Source: JAGPDB01 sp046331265
GTDB lineage: Bacteria > Actinomycetota > Acidimicrobiia > IMCC26256 > JAGPDB01
Assembly: GCA_046331265.1 (NCBI GenBank)
Contig: JAXLRE010000008.1
Span: 1-64,000 of the forward strand
DNA: 64,000 bases
Direction of reading: 5' to 3'
In this document: positions 43,629 through 53,095 of the stretch, piece by piece
Numbering within the stretch: position 1 is the first letter of the stretch
Layout: each line of letters begins with the position of its first letter
Notes under the pieces: model-generated
Told to the model about the DNA's origin: nothing
The model's input: the letters and a program-made list of their open reading frames with translations, nothing else
The model's database searches: none
Translations under genes and position numbers: made by a program

Positions 43629-45152
43629 ATGACACAGCCTGTTAAGAGAGCTCTAATCTCTTGTTTTGATAAAACTGGAGTTGTCGAATTCGCTCAAGCT
43701 TTAAATGATCTTGGAATCGATATTGTTTCATCGGGTGGTACTGCAAAAGCTATAGCAGAAGCTGGCATCAAAGTAACCACAGTTGAAGATGTAACAGGTA
43801 TGCCTGAAATGCTCGACCATCGAGTCGTGACATTGCATCCAAAAGTTCACGGCGCAATATTGGCAGACTTAGATAAAGAGTCACATATTGCTGACCTGAA
43901 TAAATTTGGTATTGAGCCAGTAGGTTTAGTCGTAGTTAACCTCTATCCATTTGTTGAAAAACCTGGTATTGAAACCATAGACGTGGGTGGACCTGCAATG
44001 ATTCGTGCAAGTGCAAAAAATCATGCATTTGTTGGAATCGTGACTGACCCAAATCAATATGGAGAAGTTCTAACTGAACTTAAAGAAAACAAGAATGTTT
44101 TAAGTGACGAATTAAGAAGGAAACTTGCACGACAAGCATTTGCTTTAACAGCATCATTCGATGCAGCGATTGTTGAGTGGCTTAATAATGATGATTCTGA
44201 AAATACTGGTGATATGCCAAATGAAATAATTGTCTCTTTAAAAAAGAGATCAGATTTACGTTATGGTGAAAACCCTCACCAGCAAGCTGCAATATATGAT
44301 TATGTAAATCATGACGAATCTTGGCCTAGCCAAATGGAAATTCATCAAGGCAAAGAGCTTAGCTATATAAATTATCTTGATTTATCTTCTTCGTGGACAC
44401 TGGTTAATCAATTAGATTCTCCTTCGTGTGTAATTGTTAAACATGCCAACCCATGCGGAGTCGCAAGCGGTGAAAATGTTTTTGATGCATACTCAAAAGC
44501 ATTCGATTGTGATTCTTTAAGTGCGTTCGGCGGCGTAGTCGCTATTAATGGCGTTGTCGATGGAAAAACTGCGCAAGCTATTAACGACGCATTTACAGAA
44601 GTCGTTATTGCTTCTGGCTTTGAACCGGAAGCCCTTGAAGCTTTTAAAGCGAAAAAGAATTTAAGAGTAATAACAGCAGAAAAACCAAAACCTTTAGGTT
44701 GGGAACTTAAGCACATCGATGGTGCATTTCTTTCTCAAGCTGCTGACGATTTTCGTGATAATGAAAGCGAATGGAAAATCGTAAGCGACCGCCAACCAAG
44801 TGAAACAGAATTGGCTGAAGCTAAATTCGCATGGACTGTTTGTAGCGGAACAACTTCAAATGCCATTGTTCTAACTAACAATAAACAAGCTGTTGGGATA
44901 GGGGCAGGACAACAATCTCGTGTGCACGCTGCTGAAATTGCTGCTAATAAAGCAAAAGATAGAGCAAGTGGTGGTGCTTGTGCTTCTGATGCGTTCTTCC
45001 CGTTCCGTGATGGAATCGATGCTGCTGCACAAACTGGTGTGACTGTTGTAATTCAACCAGGCGGTTCGATGCGAGATGAAGAAGTCATTCAAGCTGCCAA
45101 TGAACACAACATCGCTATGATTTTCACAGGCACAAGACACTTTAGGCACTAA
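43629..45152 (+). CDS. purH: Bifunctional AICAR transformylase/IMP cyclohydrolase
   Basis: Last two steps to IMP. The N-terminal cyclohydrolase shows ALISCFDKTGVVEFAQAL, SSGGTAKAI, MLDHRVVTLHPKVHGAIL; the C-terminal transformylase has KKRSDLRYGENPHQQAA, KHANPCGVA, SDAFFPFRDGID and ends FTGTRHFRH. Length 507 residues. Together with guaB3 and guaA it covers much of late purine synthesis in this window. Confidence 0.98.
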   Translation: MTQPVKRALISCFDKTGVVEFAQALNDLGIDIVSSGGTAKAIAEAGIKVTTVEDVTGMPEMLDHRVVTLHPKVHGAILADLDKESHIADLNKFGIEPVGLVVVNLYPFVEKPGIETIDVGGPAMIRASAKNHAFVGIVTDPNQYGEVLTELKENKNVLSDELRRKLARQAFALTASFDAAIVEWLNNDDSENTGDMPNEIIVSLKKRSDLRYGENPHQQAAIYDYVNHDESWPSQMEIHQGKELSYINYLDLSSSWTLVNQLDSPSCVIVKHANPCGVASGENVFDAYSKAFDCDSLSAFGGVVAINGVVDGKTAQAINDAFTEVVIASGFEPEALEAFKAKKNLRVITAEKPKPLGWELKHIDGAFLSQAADDFRDNESEWKIVSDRQPSETELAEAKFAWTVCSGTTSNAIVLTNNKQAVGIGAGQQSRVHAAEIAANKAKDRASGGACASDAFFPFRDGIDAAAQTGVTVVIQPGGSMRDEEVIQAANEHNIAMIFTGTRHFRH

Positions 45153-45538
45153 TGGTTTTTCGTGGTGTAATAATTGAAGAAAGCCTGTGCGACAAAAAAA
45201 TATTAGATCGGTTCAATATTACTGACACAAAAATAGAGCCTGTTGAACAAAATCATATGACTCCATGGCTTACTCAATGGACATTGCATGATGTTTATGT
45301 TGATGAAAGTGATGTTTTAGAGCTATCAGAGCTATTATCTGAAAATCTGGAAGAAGATTATTGGTATGCAGATTTCAAAGATGAAAAATCACATTATATT
45401 ATCTTTAATAAGAAGATATTCATTGTGAATAAAGAAGATCCTAGCCAATATAAGCCTGTTGTAAGTTATGGTTTAGAGCTTGGCATACCAAGATATCAAT
45501 TAGATTTTTCTCCAGATATTTCTGATTGGCAGCGTTAG
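45152..45538 (+). CDS. Hypothetical protein coupled to purH
   Basis: I do not recognise this 128-residue acidic protein (MVFRGVIIEESLCDKKILDR). It has many Trp, Tyr and Asp residues (PWLTQWTLHDVYVDE, DYWYADFKDEKSHY) and no membrane segment. The ATG overlaps the purH stop (TAATG), and folD follows 15 nt later, so it is likely part of this one-carbon/purine operon and a real gene. Function unknown. Confidence 0.65.
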   Translation: MVFRGVIIEESLCDKKILDRFNITDTKIEPVEQNHMTPWLTQWTLHDVYVDESDVLELSELLSENLEEDYWYADFKDEKSHYIIFNKKIFIVNKEDPSQYKPVVSYGLELGIPRYQLDFSPDISDWQR

Positions 45539-45553
45539 AGATAAGATTAATGA

Positions 45554-46423
45554 ATGTCTGCAAAAATTTTAAGTGGAACTGAGTTTCTAGAAAACGAAAA
45601 ACAAAGACTACGTCAACGAATTAGCAATCTTAAACAAAATGGTGTTGAACCGGGGTTAGGTACGATATTGGTCGGTAACGATCCTAATTCTCAAAGCTAT
45701 ATTCGACATAAACATCAAGCATGCGCCGATGTAGGCATTATTTCTCACCATAAAGAACTAAGCGAAAGCGCAACTCAAAGCGAAGTTATACAAGCAATTG
45801 AAGAAATGAATTCCAATAAATCTGTTCATGCTTTTATTGTTCAATTACCTTTACCTAAACAATGTAATGAAGAAGAAGCGCTACTAGCTATTGATCCGAA
45901 GAAAGATGCTGATGGGTTACACCCAGTAAATTTAGGAAAACTCGTGATGGGAGTTAAAGCTCCTCGACCTTGCACACCATTAGGTATTCAAGCACTATTG
46001 TCTGAGAACGGTGTTAATCTTGCGGGTAAGCATGTAGTTGTTATTGGTCGGGGGCTAACGATTGGTCGTCCTTTAGCAAACCTTTTGACTCTAAAAGAAA
46101 ATGCTGCCAATGCGACAGTAACCATTGTTCATACGGGTACAAAAGATATTGCTCAATATACAAAACAAGCAGATGTTGTTATCGCTGCTGTTGGTGTGCC
46201 AGGAATTTTAACTTCCGATATGGTTAAGCCAGGTGCAGCGCTTGTTAGTGCGGGAATGACTTTTGGCGAAGGAAGAAAAATAATCCCAGATATTGATGAA
46301 GATTGCGCAAACATAGCTGGCTATATAACACCTCGCATTGGTGGGGTAGGACCAACAACAATTGCAATGTTATTGCGTAACACAATTGATGCAGCCGAGT
46401 TGACTTTATCTCAGAATGATTAA
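45554..46423 (+). CDS. folD: Methylenetetrahydrofolate dehydrogenase/cyclohydrolase
   Basis: Makes 10-formyl-THF, the one-carbon donor of PurN and PurH next door. SQSYIRHKHQAC holds the catalytic Lys; FIVQLPLPKQ and KDADGLHPVNLG, PRPCTPLGI, VVIGRGLTIGRPLA and the C-terminal ITPRIGGVGPTTIAMLLRNT are diagnostic. Slightly odd is GRGLTIGRP where most have GRSxxVGxP. Length 289 residues. The stop overlaps the next gene by 8 nt. Confidence 0.96.
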   Translation: MSAKILSGTEFLENEKQRLRQRISNLKQNGVEPGLGTILVGNDPNSQSYIRHKHQACADVGIISHHKELSESATQSEVIQAIEEMNSNKSVHAFIVQLPLPKQCNEEEALLAIDPKKDADGLHPVNLGKLVMGVKAPRPCTPLGIQALLSENGVNLAGKHVVVIGRGLTIGRPLANLLTLKENAANATVTIVHTGTKDIAQYTKQADVVIAAVGVPGILTSDMVKPGAALVSAGMTFGEGRKIIPDIDEDCANIAGYITPRIGGVGPTTIAMLLRNTIDAAELTLSQND

Positions 46424-46925
46424 TATTCGTTTAGCTGAAGAAAGTGATCTAGCGGAACTTTCTGAGATTGAAAAGCAAGCTGATAAAATTTTTGTAGAAC
46501 ATGGTATTGATATTGGTAATGATGAAACGCAATCTATTGATACTCTTAATGATGCGCTAAGAAATAAAAGGCTATGGGTTGCTGAGGATGGCGATGAACT
46601 AGTCGGATTTTCTTTAGTGATACTTATCAATGAAAATGCCCATTTAGAACAGGTATCGGTTTTACCAAGAATGCAAAAGCAAGGTATAGGTGCAAAACTT
46701 GTTAAAGCAACAATCGATTGGGCCCAACAAAATAATTATGAACGTATTACATTGTCGACGTTTAATGATGTTCCATGGAACCAAAACTTCTATGCCAAAC
46801 TTGGCTTTCGTGATATTCCATCTAATGAATTAGATAAAACACTCAAAGATCTCAGATCAACCGAAGCTAGATTAGGTTTAGATATAACTAAAAGAGTATT
46901 TATGGCATATACAATTGATAACTAG
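46416..46925 (+). CDS. GNAT-family N-acetyltransferase
   Basis: A 169-residue acetyltransferase. IRLAEESDLAELSEIEKQAD starts the fold; the acetyl-CoA loop is SVLPRMQKQGIGAKLV (Q/RxxGxG/A); STFNDVPWNQNFYAKLGFRD follows. The last third (LDKTLKDLRSTEARLG) is typical of a GNAT subgroup acting on small molecules. Substrate unknown. Overlaps folD. Confidence 0.85.
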   Translation: MINIRLAEESDLAELSEIEKQADKIFVEHGIDIGNDETQSIDTLNDALRNKRLWVAEDGDELVGFSLVILINENAHLEQVSVLPRMQKQGIGAKLVKATIDWAQQNNYERITLSTFNDVPWNQNFYAKLGFRDIPSNELDKTLKDLRSTEARLGLDITKRVFMAYTIDN

Positions 46926-46930
46926 GCGTT

Positions 46931-46959
46931 TTGTTGATTTTTTATACCTAATGTAAAAT
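46931..46959 (+). promoter_or_regulatory. Near-consensus promoter of the 446-residue orphan
   Basis: TTGTTG (46931-46936), 17-nt spacer, TAAAAT (46954-46959), about 36 nt before the GTG at 46996, which has AAGGA (46985-46989) at good spacing. This is among the best-looking promoters in the window. Confidence 0.65.
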
Positions 46960-46995
46960 GTTAAGTTCGTAAATATGCTTTATCAAGGATGATAT

Positions 46996-48336
46996 GTGGC
47001 GCCAAAAATATTAAGTTCAGATAAGGTTAAACCTCTATTTGATATAGCTGAATCGCAGCCATTTTTACTACGAGAACTTACTCTACTAGAACGAAGTATT
47101 GTAAAGCACTGGGTCCATTTTTATAAAACAAAAATTGAGGGTCGTTCTAATCCTCCAAGTCAGTATCGAGATGATTTCATAAAATATCTCACATCTCGGG
47201 GATTTTCTTCTAGCCAATTAAGAGATGAAAAAGGTAAGAGAACTCAGCTACATTTTCAAAATTTATTTACGGCAAATCCATCTATAACTTTATTACCTGC
47301 ATTATTTCGTATAACTGGTTTACATGTACACTTATCTGATGACGAGTTAAAAGCTGCTTTCCGAGAAGTCGTGAAAATGCATAAAGAGAAAACAGGGAAG
47401 TATCCAGGATGGCAAGATTTTGCAGAGTATTCAAAACAAAGACTTTTTCTGAAGGAAACTGGAGTTATTGTTCCAAGCCCTCTTCGGTATCAAAAGCGTG
47501 CTTCTTCTCAGAACCCTGGTAGGAAATCGAATGGTATGGCAACTCTTTATAGTATGTATTTTGATATACCTGAGGAAATATCTTTTGAAGATTTTGAAAG
47601 CATAGAACAAAAACATGAATTTACTGTTGACGATCTAGTCGATAATTTAAGACGTGTTCAAAAATGGATGGATGAGCAAACAGTCGACTCGTCAATTGCT
47701 TTAACACCTTCACGCGTAGATATAGAAAATTATGCAAGAACATTTGAAGATGGGGTTCCCTGGAATGTTTATGAATCATGGATATATCATGGGACAAACT
47801 TAAAGGGAGTTGAGCCAGCTGATTGTGAGCGTTCTCTTGAGTGGTTACGCCAGCAAATTGGTATAGAAGATGATAAATCTTTTATACGTCGACCGATTTC
47901 TAACCCAAGAGGGTATTGGACTCAACAACGTATATTTAATAATTATTGTGAAGCATGGAGATGTCACAATCCAAGAGGATACCGACCTAGCAGCAAGATA
48001 CTAAAAGATCCTCCAGTGCAGAAAGATCTTGAAGCTATGACTCGAGTCAAAGCGACATTAACGGCAAAACACGGTGAGTTAGACCCTGCTCAGTGTGAAG
48101 CATTGGGGGTACCTTGTGTGCAAGTTCCTTCTGTATCTACCATTCGTGAAAGATATCCAGGTGGTTTTCAAAAACTATTAAAAGATATAGAGAATAGATT
48201 CTGTCCTAATGGAGGAATAGGTTTCTCATCAAAGGTACAGCTAACTCGTATGGCAAAAACTCACTTAGGAAAAAATGTGCCTGATAGATTTGCACCAATT
48301 GCTGTTGTTAATGCTTCAAGAGCGCTTACAAGATAA
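46996..48336 (+). CDS. Putative DNA-binding orphan with homing-endonuclease-associated-like repeats
   Basis: A 446-residue basic protein from GTG 46996. I do not recognise the whole. Three stretches resemble the helical repeats found beside homing endonuclease and HNH domains: a helix with WxxA or WTxxRI, then [VT]PS or RPS, then a helix with an aromatic-Gly turn (for example KYPGWQDFAEYSKQR...VPSPLRYQKR; TPSRVDIENYARTF; VPSVSTIRERYPGGFQKLL). No nuclease catalytic motif is visible. Own promoter, no operon partner. A DNA-binding role is inference. Confidence 0.6.
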   Translation: MAPKILSSDKVKPLFDIAESQPFLLRELTLLERSIVKHWVHFYKTKIEGRSNPPSQYRDDFIKYLTSRGFSSSQLRDEKGKRTQLHFQNLFTANPSITLLPALFRITGLHVHLSDDELKAAFREVVKMHKEKTGKYPGWQDFAEYSKQRLFLKETGVIVPSPLRYQKRASSQNPGRKSNGMATLYSMYFDIPEEISFEDFESIEQKHEFTVDDLVDNLRRVQKWMDEQTVDSSIALTPSRVDIENYARTFEDGVPWNVYESWIYHGTNLKGVEPADCERSLEWLRQQIGIEDDKSFIRRPISNPRGYWTQQRIFNNYCEAWRCHNPRGYRPSSKILKDPPVQKDLEAMTRVKATLTAKHGELDPAQCEALGVPCVQVPSVSTIRERYPGGFQKLLKDIENRFCPNGGIGFSSKVQLTRMAKTHLGKNVPDRFAPIAVVNASRALTR

Positions 48337-48351
48337 ATAGGCGAACACACG

Positions 48352-48388
48352 TACTTGTATATTACTTATAGTGCTCTAAATACAAGTA
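48352..48388. repeat. 9-bp perfect inverted repeat
   Basis: TACTTGTAT (48352-48360) and ATACAAGTA (48380-48388), spacer 19 nt, 16 nt past the orphan's stop and 31 nt before the next start. A weak terminator stem or a regulator operator are both possible. Confidence 0.4.
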
Positions 48389-48418
48389 AGTATATTCAGA
48401 TATGCAAAAATAAACGTC

Positions 48419-48667
48419 TTGACCCAACCACTAGATATTACGAACATAGAACCTAATCAATCACGACTTATCCAGTGTTCATTTTGTTTGCACGAAATTT
48501 CTTCGGAAGCATTATCGAAGCCCGAAGCTAACTACGTGAAATGCCCTAATTGTGGTTACAAGCAACCAATCAAAAACATGCCTCGATTTAAAGACATAGC
48601 TGCATTTTCTAGCGTTATTATCGGCGTTTATGTAACTACAATTATTGCATTACTTCTTAATCGCTAA
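48419..48667 (+). CDS. Zinc-ribbon protein with one membrane helix
   Basis: An 82-residue protein starting at TTG 48419. Two CxxC pairs (CSFCLHE and CPNCGYK, about 22 residues apart) form a zinc ribbon, and the last 25 residues (VIIGVYVTTIIALLLNR) are one hydrophobic helix, so the ribbon should be tethered at the cytoplasmic membrane. Function unknown. Followed 15 nt later by icd. Confidence 0.65.
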   Translation: MTQPLDITNIEPNQSRLIQCSFCLHEISSEALSKPEANYVKCPNCGYKQPIKNMPRFKDIAAFSSVIIGVYVTTIIALLLNR

Positions 48668-48682
48668 ACAGTAAAGGTAGTT

Positions 48683-49888
48683 ATGGGAACTGCACTAACT
48701 TTAAATAATGACATGTCGTTAAAAGTACCTAACGATCCTATAATTCCATTTATTGAAGGTGACGGTATTGGAATAGACATTTGGCCTGCGGCTCAAGCAG
48801 TTTTTGATGCAGCTGTACAAAAAGCATTTAACGGAGAGAAAAAAGTCGAATGGCTTAAAGTTCTTGCAGGCGAAGCAGCATTTAATGAAACGGGAGATTG
48901 GCTTCCACAAGATACTGTTGATGCATTCCAAAAATACCTTGTTGGAATAAAAGGTCCTTTAACTACACCAGTTGGTGGAGGAATCAGAAGTTTAAATGTA
49001 GCTTTACGTCAATTGTTAGATTTGTATGTTTGTTTACGTCCTGTGAAATATTTTTCAGGTGTTCCTAGTCCTGTAAAAAATCCTCAAGATGTAGATATGG
49101 TTATTTTTAGAGAAAATACTGAAGATATTTATGCTGGTTTAGAACTCGAATTTAATACTCCTGAGGTAAAAAAACTTATCGAGTTTTTACATGATGCATA
49201 TGGATGGAAAATCAAAGAAGGTTCAGGAATTGGTATAAAACCAGTTTCAGAATCAGGTTCTAAACGCCTAATCCGAGCTGCATATAAATATTCAATAGAT
49301 CGATCTAGAAAAAATGTTGCCTTAATCCACAAAGGTAATATACAAAAATTTACCGAAGGCGCTTTCATGCGTTGGGGTTATGAACTAATAGGGGAAGAGT
49401 TCTCCGATACACACGTAAGTTGGGAAGACTGCAATGGTGAACCTGGAGATAAAATTCTCGTGCAAGATGTAATTGCAGATAATGCATTTCAGCAGGCACT
49501 ATTAAACCCTAAGCAATTTGAAGTTTTAGCTACATGTAATTTAAATGGTGACTATTTATCAGATGCATTAGCTGCCCAGGTTGGCGGTATCGGCATCGCT
49601 CCTGGTGGAAATATAAATTATGTAACTGGCCACGGTATTTTTGAAGCAACCCATGGTACAGCTCCTAAATATGCTGGATTAAACAAGGTCAATCCAGGAT
49701 CAGTAATTCTTTCTGGTGTTTTAATGTTTGAACATTTAGGTTGGTTTGATGTTTCTAATTCGATAATTTCTGCGCTAGAAAAAACTATTTCAGATAAATA
49801 TGTGACATATGATTTTGCAAGAGCTATGGATGGTGCAACAGAAGTTTCTACTAGTGACTTTGCAAAAGCCTTAATTGACAGACTTTAA
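48683..49888 (+). CDS. icd: NADP-dependent isocitrate dehydrogenase (E. coli type)
   Basis: Oxidises isocitrate to 2-oxoglutarate. FIEGDGIGIDIWPAAQAVFD at the start; substrate loop VGGGIRSLNVALRQ with the Ser that is phosphorylated in E. coli; RENTEDIYAG; ATHGTAPKYAG; ends YDFARAMDGATEVSTSDFA. Length 401 residues, homodimeric type I. Most mycobacterial Icd are a different type, so this form is notable. Its end overlaps the opposing thiQ by 18 nt. Confidence 0.96.
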   Translation: MGTALTLNNDMSLKVPNDPIIPFIEGDGIGIDIWPAAQAVFDAAVQKAFNGEKKVEWLKVLAGEAAFNETGDWLPQDTVDAFQKYLVGIKGPLTTPVGGGIRSLNVALRQLLDLYVCLRPVKYFSGVPSPVKNPQDVDMVIFRENTEDIYAGLELEFNTPEVKKLIEFLHDAYGWKIKEGSGIGIKPVSESGSKRLIRAAYKYSIDRSRKNVALIHKGNIQKFTEGAFMRWGYELIGEEFSDTHVSWEDCNGEPGDKILVQDVIADNAFQQALLNPKQFEVLATCNLNGDYLSDALAAQVGGIGIAPGGNINYVTGHGIFEATHGTAPKYAGLNKVNPGSVILSGVLMFEHLGWFDVSNSIISALEKTISDKYVTYDFARAMDGATEVSTSDFAKALIDRL

Positions 49889-50515
49889 CTTATCTTTTCG
49901 TACCTCAAGAATACGATCACAAATTACTTGTGCTTCAGATTTATCGTGCGTGACAAATATTGAAGTCGTACCCATTTGATCTAACAATTTTTTTAGATCT
50001 ATTAATAAAGTGTCATGTAAATCTTTATCTAGACCAGTTAAAGGCTCGTCTAAAAGTAAAAGTTTTGGATTTGGTGCTAAAGACCGTGCAAGAGCAACTC
50101 GTTTTGCTTGACCTCCACTAAGTTCAAAAACCTTTCTTTTTTCATATCCTTCAAGTCCTACAAGCGAAAGCATGTTCTGTACTTGATTTCTTATCTCTGT
50201 TTTAGATTTGCCATGCATTCTTAAACCAAACGCAATATTTTTTTCTACATTCATATGTGGGAATAGCTGATTATCTTGGAATACTAGGCCAATTCCTCTT
50301 AAATGTGTTGGTTTAGAAGTTATATCTTGTTTATTCAACATAATTTCGCCTGATTGTGGCGAGATCAGTCCTACAATTATTTTCAATAATGTTGATTTCC
50401 CTGAGCCAGAAGAGCCTAATAAACCTAAAATCTCACCCTGTTTTACATCAAGATTTAAATCTTCAAATATTGTTTGTTTTTCATATTTAAAAGATATATT
50501 TTTTAATTCAAGCAT
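49871..50515 (-). CDS. thiQ: Thiamine ABC transporter ATP-binding protein
   Basis: ATPase of the thiamine importer. Walker A GSSGSGKST, Q-loop VFQDNQLFPHMNV, signature LSGGQAKRVALARSLAPNPK, Walker B LLLLDEPLTGLD, H-loop FVTHDKSEA. At 214 residues it has no C-terminal regulatory domain, like E. coli ThiQ. Last gene of thiB-thiP-thiQ; it overlaps thiP by 8 nt. The TPP riboswitch upstream supports the substrate. Confidence 0.88.
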   Translation of the reverse strand: MLELKNISFKYEKQTIFEDLNLDVKQGEILGLLGSSGSGKSTLLKIIVGLISPQSGEIMLNKQDITSKPTHLRGIGLVFQDNQLFPHMNVEKNIAFGLRMHGKSKTEIRNQVQNMLSLVGLEGYEKRKVFELSGGQAKRVALARSLAPNPKLLLLDEPLTGLDKDLHDTLLIDLKKLLDQMGTTSIFVTHDKSEAQVICDRILEVRKDKLKSVN

Positions 50516-52076
50516 TTCTCACCTCTACAAGAAAGACAATTGATCCAATGACAAGTGCCAGCACGCTAGATAGCATGTATGCCTGCAGGCTTGATAGCTC
50601 TCCGGGACGACTAAGAAGTTTGGCGATAGCGACAGGGGCAGTATCGTTACCGGTTTTTGTTAAAAGCGATGTTGCCCCAAATTCACCTAAAGATATTGCA
50701 GCACAAAAACCAATACTTTTGCTAAATGCATTTTTTGTTCTCTTTAAATCTATTTCCCATATGGATCGAATTGGTGATGCCCCAAGAGTAAACGAAGCAT
50801 TCGACAAATCTTTTGATTTTGCATTTAACGCGGGCAACATTGTTCGAATAAAAAATGGAATTGCTATTAATGAATGACTAATAGGTATAAATATCCAGTT
50901 AGATCGCCAATTGAATGGAGAACTGGAAAAAGTAATGAGAATACCTAAACCTAAGGTTACTGCTGAAACACCAAGAGGTAGCATGTAGAGCGGTTCAACG
51001 ATTTTGCTCATGAACTTGGTTTTGTAAATAATAAGGGTTGCTAGTAAACCAATAAAAATAGATAAGCAAAGGGCAATTAAAGTTATTTTTAAACTAGTAA
51101 TCAGAGAAGTAATTGAACTAATTCCGTTTGTTATTCCGGGGCGCACTTCGTATGGCTGCAAATGTTTCCAAGCAAAAAAGGAAAATTTATTTCCATATTT
51201 TATTGATGAAATAAATAAGGTAATAATCGGTACCAGGACGAATAAGAATATAGATATAGAACCAAGTAGGGCTAAAACTCTATGCCGATTTGTTGTTAAC
51301 TCTCTACGTTGGGTGTCAATAGCATTGAATAAATGTTTATTTTTATTTGAGATTATGTTTGAAACAACAATTACTATGCTTAAAAATATTATTTGAATAA
51401 TACTTAGTACAGATGATGTAGCAACATCTCCAAAGGTAAGTGCCTGGCGAGCAATTTCTACTTCTAACGTAGAGTTCTTAATACCTCCGACAATTAATAT
51501 CGCTCCATAAGAGGTAAAACAAAAAATAAAAACTATTGAGCATGCGAAAATAACGGATGGAATCAACAGAGGTAAGGTGACGTAAATAAAGCTTTTAACT
51601 TTTGAAGCACCTAAAGTTAAAGAACTATCGGGCAAATCATTTGGTATTTTTTCCCATGTTGCACCAACAATCTTTACAATTACAGCAATATTAAAAAATA
51701 TATGTACTGCTATTACGGCAATAAGAGTATTGTGCAAATTTTCTGGAAGGATTTTTAAAAACGAAGCGCCAACGACGACACTTGGTAAGACAAAAGGAAC
51801 AACAATTAACGCAGAAATAATTTTGCGTAATTTAAAGTTCCATTTGGATATGAGATATGTTGGGAAAATGCCTAATAACAGTGTGAAAACAGTGCTTAGA
51901 GTTGCTTGAAAAAAAGTAACAGTAAAGATCTTTAAGAATTTACCGCTACTAACTTCATTTTTAAACGTTGATCTATCAAATGTTTCGTAAATTATTTTTG
52001 ATAACGGCCAGAGAAAAAACAGACCGATAAAAAAAATCAGTACGAATGTTGAACCATACTTAAGCCAACGATTTAT
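50508..52076 (-). CDS. thiP: Thiamine ABC transporter permease, no standard start codon
   Basis: Two-lobed permease of about 522 residues with some 11-12 hydrophobic helices and two EAA loops (SLTLGASKVKSFIYVTLPLL and ASFTLGASPIRSIWEIDLKR). The frame is open and protein-like upstream to 52076 (INRWLKYGSTFVLIFFIGLF is the first helix), but contains no ATG, GTG or TTG before TTG 51737, which would remove over 110 residues including two helices. The likely start is ATA at 52076-52074, overlapping the thiB TAA as ATAA; CTG at 52103 is an alternative. Either a rare start codon or a base error explains this. Fused double-permease form is typical of ThiP. Confidence 0.8.
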   Translation of the reverse strand: MNRWLKYGSTFVLIFFIGLFFLWPLSKIIYETFDRSTFKNEVSSGKFLKIFTVTFFQATLSTVFTLLLGIFPTYLISKWNFKLRKIISALIVVPFVLPSVVVGASFLKILPENLHNTLIAVIAVHIFFNIAVIVKIVGATWEKIPNDLPDSSLTLGASKVKSFIYVTLPLLIPSVIFACSIVFIFCFTSYGAILIVGGIKNSTLEVEIARQALTFGDVATSSVLSIIQIIFLSIVIVVSNIISNKNKHLFNAIDTQRRELTTNRHRVLALLGSISIFLFVLVPIITLFISSIKYGNKFSFFAWKHLQPYEVRPGITNGISSITSLITSLKITLIALCLSIFIGLLATLIIYKTKFMSKIVEPLYMLPLGVSAVTLGLGILITFSSSPFNWRSNWIFIPISHSLIAIPFFIRTMLPALNAKSKDLSNASFTLGASPIRSIWEIDLKRTKNAFSKSIGFCAAISLGEFGATSLLTKTGNDTAPVAIAKLLSRPGELSSLQAYMLSSVLALVIGSIVFLVEVRNA

Positions 52077-53089
52077 TGTTGCTCCATAACAATATTTGTC
52101 CAGTCGTCAATCCATGTTTGCCTATTTTTCTCTATGATTTTTGGATTAACGCTAAGTGGTTTCGTTATTTTGCTTGCATACTTTGTAAATTCAACTGGCA
52201 ATGTGACCTTTTTGTTCGACGGATAAACGAATAGGTTAAGAGGAATCTCTTTTTGGAATTCAGGGCTAGTAAGAAAATCAAGTAGTTTTTTTGCTTCAGC
52301 TGTATTTTTAGTTCCTCTAAGTATTCCTGCATATTCTTCTTGACGAAAACATGTTCCATCTATATTTCCTGTTGGCGATTCATTGATTTTTTCTTCGGAG
52401 TAAACAACTTCAGCTGCTGGGCTGGTGGCGTAACTAACAACTAAAGGATATTTCCCTTTGCCTGATGAACCAGAGAATGCTTCATAATATGCGCTATCCC
52501 ATGACTCGACGATTTTTACTTCATTGGCTTTTAAACTGGTCCAGTAATTTTTCCATTTACTTTCACCGTACTTAGATATTGTTCCAAGTAAAAACGCTAA
52601 GCCAGGTGATGAGCTTGCAGGATTTTCCGCAACAAGCATTCCTTTATATTCTGGCTTTATTAAGTCGTCAAAGTTTTTTGGAATTTCTAAGTTATTTTCT
52701 TTAAAGAACTTTTTATCGTAATTAATGCAAACATCTCCATAATCAACTGAAGTGATGGATGAATCTATAAATATTTTTTTGTTTCTAGCTTTTGAAATGT
52801 ATGTATTATCGATACCCCACATGACGTCACCTTCTGGGTTGCCAGAGGTCAGTGCTGCTTTAGAAAGCATTGTGCCGGTATCGCCAGCATTAGCAATTTT
52901 AACTTTTATTCCACTTTCTTTCGTAAAATCTTTCAAAGCTTTATTTAATGATGTTCCGCTTTTAGGGAATGAATCATATGTGATGAGAACAAGGTCTTTT
53001 TTGTTTGACTTTGAGTTTTTATTGGTAGAAGTGCAAGCGCTTGCACTTAGAACAATAATTAAGGCTAATAGTAATAATTTATATTTCAT
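52073..53089 (-). CDS. thiB: Thiamine ABC transporter substrate-binding lipoprotein
   Basis: Extracellular thiamine binder of about 338 residues. Signal peptide MKYKLLLLALIIVLSASAC with lipid-modified Cys, then DLVLITYDSFPKSG and GNPEGDVMWGIDN as in ThiB. Start at 53089 has GGAGGAAGAA just upstream; a longer open frame up to 53191 reads through the riboswitch and is rejected. First gene of the operon. Confidence 0.9.
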   Translation of the reverse strand: MKYKLLLLALIIVLSASACTSTNKNSKSNKKDLVLITYDSFPKSGTSLNKALKDFTKESGIKVKIANAGDTGTMLSKAALTSGNPEGDVMWGIDNTYISKARNKKIFIDSSITSVDYGDVCINYDKKFFKENNLEIPKNFDDLIKPEYKGMLVAENPASSSPGLAFLLGTISKYGESKWKNYWTSLKANEVKIVESWDSAYYEAFSGSSGKGKYPLVVSYATSPAAEVVYSEEKINESPTGNIDGTCFRQEEYAGILRGTKNTAEAKKLLDFLTSPEFQKEIPLNLFVYPSNKKVTLPVEFTKYASKITKPLSVNPKIIEKNRQTWIDDWTNIVMEQQ

Positions 53090-53095
53090 TTCTTC

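Noticed and set aside
48352..48388. Inverted repeat as a strong intrinsic terminator
   Set aside because: The 19-nt loop and A/T-rich stem lack a following T run, so I list it only as a repeat of unknown role.
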